Shown: piece after piece, positions 1 to 5,122 of the stretch
How positions within the stretch are numbered: the stretch's first letter is position 1
How the letters are laid out: every line of letters starts with the position of its first letter
NCBI GenBank assembly: GCA_900553415.1
Contig: USDH01000119.1
Coordinates: 1-5,122 of the forward strand
Direction of reading: 5' to 3'
DNA length: 5,122 nucleotides
Origin: an uncultured Collinsella sp.
GTDB taxonomy: Bacteria > Actinomycetota > Coriobacteriia > Coriobacteriales > Coriobacteriaceae
Notes under the pieces: model-generated
Database searches by the model: none
What the model saw: the letters and a program-made list of their open reading frames with translations, nothing else
What the model was told of the DNA's origin: nothing
Program-made: the position numbers and the translations under genes

Positions 1-132
1 CACCGGTATGCAAGCCCTCGTGCCCATCTGCTCCTACGATGTCGAGCGTCAGAATCAAGCATGCGAGGACGACGAGGGCCGACTCGTCAGCCCCATACCT
101 GTGCGAACTTGTGGATTTGCTCCACATACTCG
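1..132. other. Upstream stretch with no recognisable gene
   Basis: I recognise no product here. Two short frames stay open from the left edge and neither is convincing. On the + strand, frame 2 runs to a TGA at 134-136, which overlaps the -35 box of the rplU promoter; its first 30 or so codons are G/C-ending and the rest are not. On the - strand, an ATG at 127-125 opens a frame that leaves the window, with a hydrophobic run near residues 17-31, but it has no good Shine-Dalgarno and that run lies opposite an acidic stretch of the + frame, a common antisense artefact. The stretch also contains nested inverted repeats: GGTATG (5-10) with CATACC (94-99), GCCCTCGT (14-21) with ACGAGGGC (72-79), and a competing 6-bp hairpin 71-76/83-88. 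It could be the 3' end of an upstream gene or an intergenic region. Confidence 0.4.
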
Positions 133-161
133 TTGACGGGGGTATTTTCGCCTGCTACTAT
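133..161 (+). promoter_or_regulatory. Sigma-A-type promoter of rplU-rpmA
   Basis: The -35 box TTGACG (133-138) and the -10 box TACTAT (156-161) are separated by exactly 17 bases, and TGC at 153-155 supplies an extended -10 (TGn). Each hexamer differs from consensus at one position, so this should be a strong housekeeping promoter, as expected for ribosomal protein genes. Transcription should start near 167-170, giving a leader of about 35 bases. That is too short for the longer structured r-protein leaders seen in some Firmicutes. No AT-rich UP element is evident upstream of the -35. Confidence 0.85.
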
Positions 162-203
162 ATTCGGCTGTTGCACTAACTGATGCATGAAGGGCAAGTA
201 AAC

Positions 204-578
204 ATGTACGCAATCGTTAACACGGGCGGCAAGCAGTACAAGGTCGCCACCGACGATGTCATCACCGTCGAGAAGATCGAGGGCAATGAGGGCGACAAGG
301 TCACCCTGCCGGTTATCTTCCTCAACGATGGTAAGAAGATCGTCACCGATCCCGACAAGCTGGCCAAGGCCAAGGTTACCGCTCAGATCGTTGAGCAGTT
401 CAAGGGCGAGAAGCAGCTGGTCTTCAAGTTCCACAAGCGTAAGCGCTATCGTCGTCTGAAGGGTCACCGTCAGCAGCTCACCAAGCTGAAGATCGTGAAG
501 GTCCAGGCTACGTCCCGCGCCAAGAAGGCTGTCAAGGCAGAGGCCGAGGCTGTTGCCGAGGCTCCCGTCGCCGAGTAG
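204..578 (+). CDS. rplU: 50S ribosomal protein L21 (bL21)
   Basis: L21 binds 23S rRNA and is a structural protein of the large ribosomal subunit. The 124-residue product starts MYAIVNTGGKQYKV, the classic L21 N-terminus, and carries the basic KRKRYRRLKGHRQ signature near residues 79-91 followed by the final beta strand (TKLKIVKV). L21 is usually about 103 residues; this one adds about 21 residues rich in Ala, Glu, Lys and Val after the conserved domain. The start at 204 is chosen over an in-frame ATG at 183 because GAAGGG (189-194) lies 9 bases upstream of 204, nothing SD-like precedes 183, and the L21 family begins at this MYA. It is the first gene after the promoter at 133-161 and is followed 33 bases later by rpmA, its near-universal partner. 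Identification is secure; any role of the tail is unknown. Confidence 0.98.
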   Translation: MYAIVNTGGKQYKVATDDVITVEKIEGNEGDKVTLPVIFLNDGKKIVTDPDKLAKAKVTAQIVEQFKGEKQLVFKFHKRKRYRRLKGHRQQLTKLKIVKVQATSRAKKAVKAEAEAVAEAPVAE

Positions 579-611
579 ATTACACTCGTAACGAAAGAGT
601 AGGTATACACA

Positions 612-869
612 ATGGCACACAAAAAAGGACTCGGTTCCTCCCGTAATGGCCGTGACTCCCGCGGTCAGCGCCTTGGCACGAAGCGCTATGCCGGCCAGAC
701 GGTAACCACGGGCACGATTCTCGTCCGTCAGCACGGCACTCACATCCACCCGGGTGAGAACGTTGGCCGTGGCAAGGACGACACGCTGTTCGCGCTGGTC
801 GACGGTACCGTTGAGTTCCACAAGGGTATCAAGCACAGGGTCAGCGTACGCCCGCTCGCGAACGCGTAA
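612..869 (+). CDS. rpmA: 50S ribosomal protein L27 (bL27)
   Basis: L27 sits at the peptidyl transferase centre of the 50S subunit, with its N-terminal arm reaching toward the tRNA acceptor ends. The 85-residue product is full length and shows the conserved MAHKKGLGSSRNGRDS start, the GQTVTTGTILVRQHGT core and the HPGENVGRGKDDTLFAL segment. The protein begins directly with the mature MAHKKG form. In most Firmicutes L27 carries a short leader removed by the protease Prp, whose gene lies between rplU and rpmA; here there is neither leader nor intervening gene. GTAGG at 599-603, preceded by the purine run GAAAGAG at 593-599, provides the ribosome binding site about 8 bases before ATG. It is co-transcribed with rplU and followed 25 bases later by a strong terminator. 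Confidence 0.98.
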   Translation: MAHKKGLGSSRNGRDSRGQRLGTKRYAGQTVTTGTILVRQHGTHIHPGENVGRGKDDTLFALVDGTVEFHKGIKHRVSVRPLANA

Positions 870-894
870 TTCACCCTTCATAGAGCACATATGT

Positions 895-938
895 GGGAGG
901 CACTTGAGTTTTAGGATTCAAGGGTCTCCCTCTTTTTT
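895..938 (+). terminator. Intrinsic terminator between rpmA and obgE
   Basis: A 14-position stem pairs 895-908 with 917-930 with a single A/G mismatch at 902/923 and two G-T wobbles, closed by an 8-base loop (909-916). TCTTTTTT follows at 931-938. This is a textbook Rho-independent terminator for rplU-rpmA. Its T-tract ends two bases before the AGGAGG of obgE, and I find no promoter between hairpin and gene. It therefore probably acts as a partial terminator that lowers obgE-nadD-yqeK-rsfS expression relative to the ribosomal proteins. Confidence 0.9.
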
Positions 939-940
939 GT

Positions 941-946
941 AGGAGG
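941..946 (+). promoter_or_regulatory. Shine-Dalgarno of obgE
   Basis: AGGAGG, a perfect core Shine-Dalgarno, lies 8 bases before the TTG at 955. It decides this non-ATG start: no other start codon occurs in frame before the conserved glycine-rich Obg N-terminus, and the next Met is residue 22. The site begins two bases after the T-tract of the upstream terminator. Confidence 0.9.
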
Positions 947-954
947 CGATTCTG

Positions 955-2421
955 TTGTCACAGTTCACCGATATCAGCCGCATCAACGTGTGCGGCGGCG
1001 ACGGCGGAGCCGGATGCATGTCGTTTAGGCGCGAGGCATTTGTCCCCAAGGGCGGCCCCGATGGCGGCGACGGCGGTCGTGGCGGCAATGTCGTCATCCA
1101 GGCCGATGCTCAGCTGTCTTCGCTGATCGATTACCGCTTTAAGCATCATTTTCGTGCTGAGCGCGGAACGCATGGCCAGGGTGCCCGCCGCAATGGTAAG
1201 AGCGGCGAGGACCTGATTCTCAAGGTCCCCATGGGCACCGTAGTTCGCGAGCTCGATCCCGAGACGCAGACCCCGATGTTCGAGATTGCCGACCTGGTAC
1301 ACGACGGCGAGCGCGTCGTCGTGGCGCCCGGTGGCGCCGGCGGTCTGGGCAATACCCACTTTGTGACGTCGGTGCGCCGCGCTCCGGCCTTTGCCCAGCT
1401 AGGCGAGCCGGCCGAGGAGCACTGGATTGAGCTCGAGATGAAGCTTATGGCCGATGCCGCGCTCGTGGGCTTCCCCTCGGTGGGCAAGTCCTCGCTCATC
1501 GCGCGCATGAGTGCCGCCCGTCCCAAGATCGCCGACTATCCGTTTACAACGCTCGTGCCGAACCTCGGCATGGTGCGTGCCGGTGAGTATTCTTACGTCG
1601 TTGCCGACGTCCCCGGCCTTATTGAGGGCGCGAGCGAGGGCAAGGGCCTGGGTCACCAGTTCCTGCGCCACATTGAGCGTACGGCCCTGATTATGCACGT
1701 TGTAGACATGACGGGTGGTTTTGAGGATCGCGATCCGGTCGAGGATTATCGCATCATCAACCGCGAGCTCGAGCAGTATGGCGCCGAGCTTTCGGAGCGT
1801 CCGCAGATCGTCGTCGCCAACAAGTGCGATGCGCCGGGCACGGCCGACAAGATTGCCGACCTCAAGCGCGCAGCGCTCGACGATGGACATATGTTCTTTG
1901 CCGTGTCTGCCGTGACGGGCGCCGGTCTCAATACGTTGATGCTTGCCGTAGGTGAGCAGGTGGCCAAGCTCCGCGCCGAGCTGGCGGTCTCCGATGAACC
2001 GGTCGACCTGCGCGACGATGAGTGGGAGCGCCGCCGCCTGCAGCGTGAGAAGCGTTTCCGCATTGTCCAGGAAGAGCCCGGTGCCTTCCGCGTGGTCGGT
2101 CGTGCCATCGAGCGCATGGTCATCCAGACCGACTGGGAAAACGAGGAAGCCGTTATTTACCTGCAGCATAAGTTTGCGCGTATGGGTGTTGACGACGCGC
2201 TCGAGAAGGCCGGTTGCCGTGCGGGCGACGAGGTCCGCATTTGCCAGCGCGCCTTTGACTTTGAGGGCGCTGAGGACTTCTCGGAGTACGAGGAGCTCGA
2301 GGACGCTGGCGAGGACGTTGCCGTTGAAGCCATTGACGTGGCCGATGCCGCGGATGAGGGCGTCGAGGTTGTCGATGCGGCGGATGCCGCGGGCGATGCC
2401 GAGACCTCGGAGGGCGAGTAA
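955..2421 (+). CDS. obgE: GTPase Obg/CgtA, 50S assembly factor
   Basis: Obg is a slow GTPase that binds the 50S subunit late in assembly and links ribosome maturation to nucleotide status, including (p)ppGpp in several bacteria. The 488-residue product has the full domain order. The glycine-rich Obg fold covers about 1-158. The G domain shows G1 GFPSVGKSS (172-180), the switch region DYPFTTLVPNLG (194-205), G3 DVPGLIEGA (218-226), G4 NKCD (289-292) and G5 SAV (318-320). The C-terminal OCT domain covers about 355-437, ending FDFEG. A tail of about 50 residues, rich in Asp, Glu, Ala and Val with VDAADAAG-like repetition, follows. Translation starts at a TTG with a perfect AGGAGG 8 bases upstream. 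It is preceded by the rpmA terminator and followed after 3 bases by nadD, so translational coupling is likely. All GTP-binding motifs are intact. Confidence 0.97.
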   Translation: MSQFTDISRINVCGGDGGAGCMSFRREAFVPKGGPDGGDGGRGGNVVIQADAQLSSLIDYRFKHHFRAERGTHGQGARRNGKSGEDLILKVPMGTVVRELDPETQTPMFEIADLVHDGERVVVAPGGAGGLGNTHFVTSVRRAPAFAQLGEPAEEHWIELEMKLMADAALVGFPSVGKSSLIARMSAARPKIADYPFTTLVPNLGMVRAGEYSYVVADVPGLIEGASEGKGLGHQFLRHIERTALIMHVVDMTGGFEDRDPVEDYRIINRELEQYGAELSERPQIVVANKCDAPGTADKIADLKRAALDDGHMFFAVSAVTGAGLNTLMLAVGEQVAKLRAELAVSDEPVDLRDDEWERRRLQREKRFRIVQEEPGAFRVVGRAIERMVIQTDWENEEAVIYLQHKFARMGVDDALEKAGCRAGDEVRICQRAFDFEGAEDFSEYEELEDAGEDVAVEAIDVADAADEGVEVVDAADAAGDAETSEGE

Positions 2422-2424
2422 GCC

Positions 2425-3102
2425 ATGTCGCTGCGCGGTGGAATCGGTTTGCCCGAGCTTCCTCTAGAGGACGGGCAGGAGTTTAGGCTTGGCATTATGG
2501 GTGGCACCTTTGATCCCATCCATTACGGACACCTGGTGACCGCTGAGCAGGCGCGCGAGTCGCTCGACTTGGATGCCGTGCTCTTTATGCCGGCGGGCAC
2601 GCCTGCCTTTAAGCTTGACAAGCCGGTTACGCCTGCCGAGGACCGTTATGCCATGACGGTCCTCGCCACCGCCGCGAACCCGGCCTTTTTGGCGAGCCGG
2701 TTCGAGATTGACCGTCCGGGTGTAACCTATACGGCCGATACGCTTCATGCCCTTCGTGACTTTTACCCGCCGCAGGTAAAGCTCTACTTTATTACGGGTG
2801 CCGACGCGATTATTGATATTGTGACCTGGCATGATGCCGAACGAATCGCTAAGCTTGCTACCTTTATTGCGGCGACGCGACCGGGCTTTGATATCGATAC
2901 GGCGCGTGCCCGAATCAAAGAGTCGGGACTGCCGTTCGACGTGCGCTATATTCAGATTCCAGCGCTGGCGATCAGTTCGACGAACATTCGCAAGCGTGTT
3001 GCTCGCGGTATGAGTGTGCGCTATCTTACGAGCGAGTCTGTGCTCGGCTACATTCGCAAACGCAGGCTATATGCCGATTTGGGCCAAGAAGATTTTGAGT
3101 GA
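2425..3102 (+). CDS. nadD: Nicotinate-nucleotide adenylyltransferase
   Basis: NadD joins nicotinate mononucleotide and ATP to give nicotinate adenine dinucleotide plus pyrophosphate, an essential cytoplasmic step of NAD synthesis. The 225-residue product has the nucleotidyltransferase signature GGTFDPIHYGH (26-36), the FMPAGTPAFK loop (54-63), the SRFEIDRPGVTYTADTL segment (91-107), FITGADA (122-128) and the ISSTNIRKR ATP-binding motif (183-191). The core is intact. About 20 residues precede the first beta strand (RLGIMGG), whereas most NadD proteins start within a few residues of it. No alternative start codon lies closer except the Met inside the motif itself, and GGAGGG (2409-2414, inside the end of obgE) sits 10 bases before the ATG, so this start is favoured. 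It lies 3 bases after obgE and 12 bases before yqeK, in a nadD-yqeK-rsfS order common in Gram-positive bacteria. Confidence 0.96.
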   Translation: MSLRGGIGLPELPLEDGQEFRLGIMGGTFDPIHYGHLVTAEQARESLDLDAVLFMPAGTPAFKLDKPVTPAEDRYAMTVLATAANPAFLASRFEIDRPGVTYTADTLHALRDFYPPQVKLYFITGADAIIDIVTWHDAERIAKLATFIAATRPGFDIDTARARIKESGLPFDVRYIQIPALAISSTNIRKRVARGMSVRYLTSESVLGYIRKRRLYADLGQEDFE

Positions 3103-3114
3103 TGGGGGTCTACG

Positions 3115-3723
3115 TTGTCGGTAGAGGATCAGTTTGAGGGCGATGAGCGCGCGCTGCTGGCGCGTATCCGTGGGCTGCTCGATGTTCGCATGAAGGATAA
3201 GCGCAAGCGCTATGTGCATTCGCTGGGTGTTGCCGAGACCGCACTTCATCTGGCCGAGGTCTATGGCGTTGACCGCTTTGATGCCGCTGCCGCCGGCTTG
3301 ATTCACGACTGGGACAAGGTGCTTTCCGATGACGAGCTCGTGGCCCGCGCGCTTCATTATGGCATCAAGGTTGCCGGCTCTCCTTCCGCTGCGACGCCGC
3401 TTTTGCATGGCCCTGTTGCCGCCTATGAGCTTCCGCAGCTTTTTCCCGAGCTGTCGTCGGCGGTCTTTCAGGCTGTCGACCGTCACACCGTGGGCGCTTG
3501 CGACATGACGCCGCTCGATATGGTGGTCTTTGTGGCAGATGCCATCGAGCCCAACCGTCACGGCGACTATGCCCATGCGCTGCGCAAGATGGTGGGGAAG
3601 TTCTCGCTCGATGAGTTGTTCTTCTCCTGTTTTGCGCAGGGTCTGGTCTATGTGATCCAGACCGGGCGTTATCTTTATCCCACGGCTATTACGATTTACA
3701 ACCATTACGCCCAGCTGCGTTAG
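3115..3723 (+). CDS. yqeK: HD-domain Ap4A hydrolase, YqeK family
   Basis: YqeK proteins are metal-dependent HD-domain enzymes that split diadenosine tetraphosphate symmetrically into two ADP, clearing an alarmone made under stress. The 202-residue product keeps the expected metal ligands in order: H35 in RYVHSLGV, H64-D65 in LIHDWDK, H98 in LLHGPVAAY, H124 in DRHTVG and D142 in ADAIEPNR. The HD motif reads HDWDK, where many relatives have HDxAK; the ligands themselves are unchanged. The start is a TTG, the first possible start after the in-frame TGA that ends nadD, with GGGGG (3104-3108) close upstream. The next Met (residue 26) would remove the first helix. It sits 12 bases after nadD; the two functions are adjacent, and fused in some mycoplasmas, so a link between NAD and dinucleotide metabolism is plausible. 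Family assignment is firm; the exact substrate is inferred. Confidence 0.93.
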   Translation: MSVEDQFEGDERALLARIRGLLDVRMKDKRKRYVHSLGVAETALHLAEVYGVDRFDAAAAGLIHDWDKVLSDDELVARALHYGIKVAGSPSAATPLLHGPVAAYELPQLFPELSSAVFQAVDRHTVGACDMTPLDMVVFVADAIEPNRHGDYAHALRKMVGKFSLDELFFSCFAQGLVYVIQTGRYLYPTAITIYNHYAQLR

Positions 3724-3750
3724 CTCGGGCTGTCTAGAAAGAGGTATTCC

Positions 3751-4206
3751 ATGGCCGACGAGACCATGACCGACGAGCAGATTCTTGAAGGTGTGGAGCA
3801 CAAGAGCTTCGCCGCCACGTCCGACCGCACTGCCGCCTCGCTGTCCGCGAGCGGTGTCGCCGCCGAGGATGTCGCCCGCGCCGCCGCGCAGGCCGCCTAC
3901 GACAAGAAGGGCGAGGACGTTCAGGTGCTCGACCTGACCGAGCTTTCCGACGTATGCGACTACTTTGTGCTTGCCACCGGTACCAACAACCGCCAGGTCG
4001 ATTCTATCGTCGACGAGATCGAGGAGAAGGTCGCCGAGGCTTGCGGCGAGCATCCGTTCTCCATCGAGGGCCGTGAGCAGAAGACCTGGATGCTCATGGA
4101 CTATGGTTCGGTTGTCGTCCACGTCTTCACTCCCGAAGCGCGCGACTTCTACCGTCTCGAGAAGCTCTGGGGCGACGCCCCCCAGCTTCCCCTCGACCTC
4201 CTCTAA
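3751..4206 (+). CDS. rsfS: Ribosomal silencing factor RsfS
   Basis: RsfS binds protein L14 (uL14) on the 50S subunit and blocks joining of the 30S subunit, shutting down translation when nutrients are short. The 151-residue product has the whole DUF143 domain from about residue 37: AAQAAYDKKGEDVQVLDL, then DYFVLATGTNNRQVDSI (70-86), the hallmark WMLMDYGSVVVHVFTPEARDFY (113-134) and a final LEKLWGDAP. RsfS is usually 105-120 residues; here about 35 extra residues precede the domain, acidic at first and then Ala/Ser-rich. The start is supported by AAGAGG (3739-3744), 6 bases before the ATG; an ATG at 3766 lacks an equivalent site and would still leave most of the extension. It is the last gene of the cluster, 27 bases after yqeK. 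Its TAA stop overlaps the first base of a palindromic element. Confidence 0.95.
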   Translation: MADETMTDEQILEGVEHKSFAATSDRTAASLSASGVAAEDVARAAAQAAYDKKGEDVQVLDLTELSDVCDYFVLATGTNNRQVDSIVDEIEEKVAEACGEHPFSIEGREQKTWMLMDYGSVVVHVFTPEARDFYRLEKLWGDAPQLPLDLL

Positions 4207-4240
4207 ATGATTTTTCTGGGACGGGGATAAAATAATCATT
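4205..4240 (+). repeat. Left REP-like palindromic repeat
   Basis: The arms AATGATT (4206-4212) and AATCATT (4234-4240) are perfect inverted repeats enclosing an asymmetric core with CTGGGACGGGGAT (4216-4228), which gives the element its orientation. The stem can be extended by two further A-T pairs after a T/T mismatch. The reverse complement of 4206-4240 matches the sequence at 5092-5122 at 25 of 31 aligned positions; the 15-base core matches at 14 of 15. The first arm overlaps the TAA of rsfS. It is not a terminator: the stem is AT-rich and no T-tract follows. Confidence 0.75.
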
Positions 4241-4250
4241 GCTACCGTTT

Positions 4251-4290
4251 GCCGAACCGCTCACCTTTGTTGGGCGGTTCGGCCCTTTTC
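4251..4290 (+). terminator. Intrinsic terminator after rsfS
   Basis: A perfect 10-bp GC-rich stem, GCCGAACCGC (4251-4260) with GCGGTTCGGC (4274-4283), closes a 13-base loop and is followed by CCTTTT and a long pyrimidine stretch to 4303. It should end the obgE-rsfS transcript. The reverse side has no T-tract, so it works in the + direction only. It lies 44 bases after the rsfS stop, on the far side of the left REP-like repeat, and so falls inside the repeat-flanked unit. It also shields the transposase gene from operon read-through. Confidence 0.88.
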
Positions 4291-4331
4291 TTCCTTTCCT
4301 TTTGTATGCTGTGACTACTGCATCCTTGGAA

Positions 4332-4338
4332 GGGAGGG
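4332..4338 (+). promoter_or_regulatory. Shine-Dalgarno deciding the transposase start
   Basis: GGGAGGG, within a longer purine run GGAAGGGAGGG (4328-4338), lies 5 bases before the ATG at 4344. The frame stays open upstream to a TTG at 4239, but that longer reading would translate through the terminator hairpin and its T-tract, so 4344 is the start. A weak -10-like TATGCT occurs at 4305-4310 with no matching -35, so I do not call a promoter. Confidence 0.8.
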
Positions 4339-4343
4339 TTTCG

Positions 4344-5084
4344 ATGACTCGTGTTGCCCGTGCGTTGTCCGAACTCGGCCATTATCACGTCATGCTCAAG
4401 GGCTGTGCTGGCCAGCTGATCTTCGAAGACGATGACGATCGCCTTTATTTTCTCAATCTATTGAACAGACGATTTACGTCCGCTCATATTCGTCTTCTTG
4501 CCTGGTGCCTCATGGACAATCATGTTCACCTGCTATTTGATGATCTCGATAATCAGATGAGCGTTGCTATGCATGCGATTGATACGGCATATGCGAAACA
4601 CTTCAATCAAAAAACCGGCCGCCGCGGACCGGTGTTCCAGGAACGATTCAAGAGTGTGATCATTTCTGACGACAAACAGCTGCTCCGTTGCGTCCGATAC
4701 ATACACGATAATCCTGCAAAAGCAGGTATTTCTTCTGCTCCTCTGTATCGCTGGAGCAGCTTCCATGAGTATTTCTCTCATCCCGAAATTTGTGATTGTG
4801 AAGGTATTCTCAATCTGTTTGGGGGTACGGAAGCGTTTTATCTTTCGTGTATCGACGGCAAGCCTAATCCCTATTTTATGCCCGAAGGTAAGCATATCTC
4901 CGATATGGATGCGCTGGAAGTTGCCCGGGCTCTTTTGGCTCCGCATGAGCCTTATCAGCTTAAAACTTTGCCGAAATCAGAGCGAAATCGTCTTCTGGCA
5001 GTGTTGAGGCATCGGGGGTTTACGATTGACCAGATTTCGCGTCTGACGGGAATTGGGACCAATATTATTCAAAGGGCGAAATGA
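4344..5084 (+). CDS. Y1 (HUH) transposase, REP-associated type
   Basis: This is a single-strand DNA transposase of the Y1_Tnp family (IS200-like), closest in style to REP-associated tyrosine transposases, which nick and join at palindromic repeats through a tyrosine-DNA intermediate. In the 246-residue product I see the typical opening SELGHYHVMLKG (9-20), the metal-binding HUH motif in MDNHVHLL (H60, H62), the GRRGPVFQERFKS segment (92-104) and RYIHDNPAKAG (118-128), where Y119 is the likely nucleophile and N123 takes the place of the Gln seen in IS200 TnpA. A C-terminal region (about 205-246), with a helix-turn-helix-like GFTIDQISRLTGIGTNIIQR, probably binds DNA. The gene looks intact. Its codons end in A or T more often than those of the upstream genes, suggesting a separate history. 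It is flanked by inverted REP-like repeats. Family is confident; the RAYT subtype rests on motifs and flanks. Confidence 0.88.
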   Translation: MTRVARALSELGHYHVMLKGCAGQLIFEDDDDRLYFLNLLNRRFTSAHIRLLAWCLMDNHVHLLFDDLDNQMSVAMHAIDTAYAKHFNQKTGRRGPVFQERFKSVIISDDKQLLRCVRYIHDNPAKAGISSAPLYRWSSFHEYFSHPEICDCEGILNLFGGTEAFYLSCIDGKPNPYFMPEGKHISDMDALEVARALLAPHEPYQLKTLPKSERNRLLAVLRHRGFTIDQISRLTGIGTNIIQRAK

Positions 5085-5090
5085 CGCTCC

Positions 5091-5122
5091 AAATGATTAA
5101 AAAATCCCCGTCCTAGAATAAT
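5091..5122 (-). repeat. Right REP-like repeat, inverted, partial
   Basis: This begins 6 bases after the transposase stop and is cut by the window edge. It opens with AATGATT (5092-5098), has the core ATCCCCGTCC (5104-5113), and ends at AATAAT (5117-5122). Aligned with the reverse complement of the left repeat, 25 of 31 positions agree without gaps. If the alignment holds, the next four bases beyond the window should be CATT, completing the AATCATT arm and a 35-base unit. The asymmetric core is in opposite orientation to the left copy. Confidence 0.7.

Larger units (their letters stand above)
4205..5122 (+). mobile_element. REP/RAYT-type unit with inverted ends (right end cut)
   Basis: This unit consists of a left palindromic repeat (4205-4240), a terminator (4251-4290), a Y1 transposase gene (4344-5084) and an inverted copy of the repeat (from 5091, cut by the window edge). 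Inverted REP-like sequences either side of a single REP-associated tyrosine transposase form the arrangement called a REPtron. Canonical IS200/IS605 elements instead carry subterminal hairpins in the same strand sense and usually no inverted ends. The unit sits immediately after rsfS without disrupting it. No obvious target duplication can be judged because the right boundary is not visible. Whether it moves as a unit or is a domesticated RAYT with its cognate repeats cannot be told from one copy. Confidence 0.65.

Noticed and set aside
183..203. An upstream ATG start for rplU at 183
   Set aside because: No Shine-Dalgarno precedes it, the GAAGGG lies inside it, and L21 proteins begin at the MYA encoded from 204.
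168..203. A structured L21 autoregulatory leader
   Set aside because: The predicted leader is only about 35 bases and shows no clear hairpin, too short for the known L21 leader types.
87..890. A 267-residue open frame on the - strand
   Set aside because: It is antisense to rplU and rpmA, which are unmistakable; its Leu-rich low-complexity translation is typical of antisense to Ala/Lys/Glu-coding DNA.
1399..2169. A 256-residue open frame on the - strand
   Set aside because: It is antisense to the G and OCT domains of obgE and shows no recognisable motif or convincing start.
4224..4236. A -10-like ATAAAATAAT as a transposase promoter
   Set aside because: It lies upstream of the terminator at 4251-4290 and within the palindromic repeat, with no -35 box at proper spacing, so it is better explained as part of the repeat.
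3067..4239. A 390-residue open frame on the - strand
   Set aside because: It lies opposite yqeK and rsfS, both firmly identified by conserved motifs. Long antisense frames are expected in G/C-ending codon DNA, and the translation shows no family I recognise.
4239..4343. A 35-residue N-terminal extension of the transposase from TTG 4239
   Set aside because: It would be translated through the rsfS terminator stem and T-tract, has no ribosome binding site, and does not match the family start, which falls at 4344 behind GGGAGGG.

Overview
The window looks like a chromosomal housekeeping region from a high-GC Gram-positive bacterium, most likely a Collinsella-like member of the Coriobacteriia. 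The evidence is G/C-ending codons throughout the core genes, TTG starts on two genes, L27 without the cleaved leader typical of Firmicutes, and the gene order rplU-rpmA-obgE-nadD-yqeK-rsfS. The taxonomic call is an inference from composition, gene order and protein style, not from a database match.

Layout, all genes on the + strand. Positions 1-132 contain no gene I can recognise. A near-consensus promoter (133-161) drives rplU (204-578, L21) and rpmA (612-869, L27). A strong intrinsic terminator (895-938) follows, ending two bases before the Shine-Dalgarno of obgE (955-2421, Obg GTPase). Then come nadD (2425-3102, nicotinate-nucleotide adenylyltransferase), yqeK (3115-3723, HD-domain Ap4A hydrolase) and rsfS (3751-4206, ribosomal silencing factor), with gaps of only 3 to 27 bases. 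I see no promoter between the rpmA terminator and obgE, so the four downstream genes probably depend on read-through from the ribosomal protein promoter or on a promoter I cannot recognise. The theme is large-subunit biogenesis and ribosome control (L21, L27, Obg, RsfS) coupled to NAD synthesis and dinucleotide turnover (NadD, YqeK).

The last 0.9 kb differs. Directly at the rsfS stop codon begins a roughly 35-base AT-rich palindromic element with a GGGACGGGG core. An inverted copy closes the window and is cut by its right edge. Between them lie a GC-rich intrinsic terminator and a Y1 (HUH) transposase gene of the REP-associated type (4344-5084), with less GC-biased codons than its neighbours. 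This has the architecture of a REP/RAYT unit (a 'REPtron') and is the most interesting structure here. I found no CRISPR array, tRNA or rRNA.
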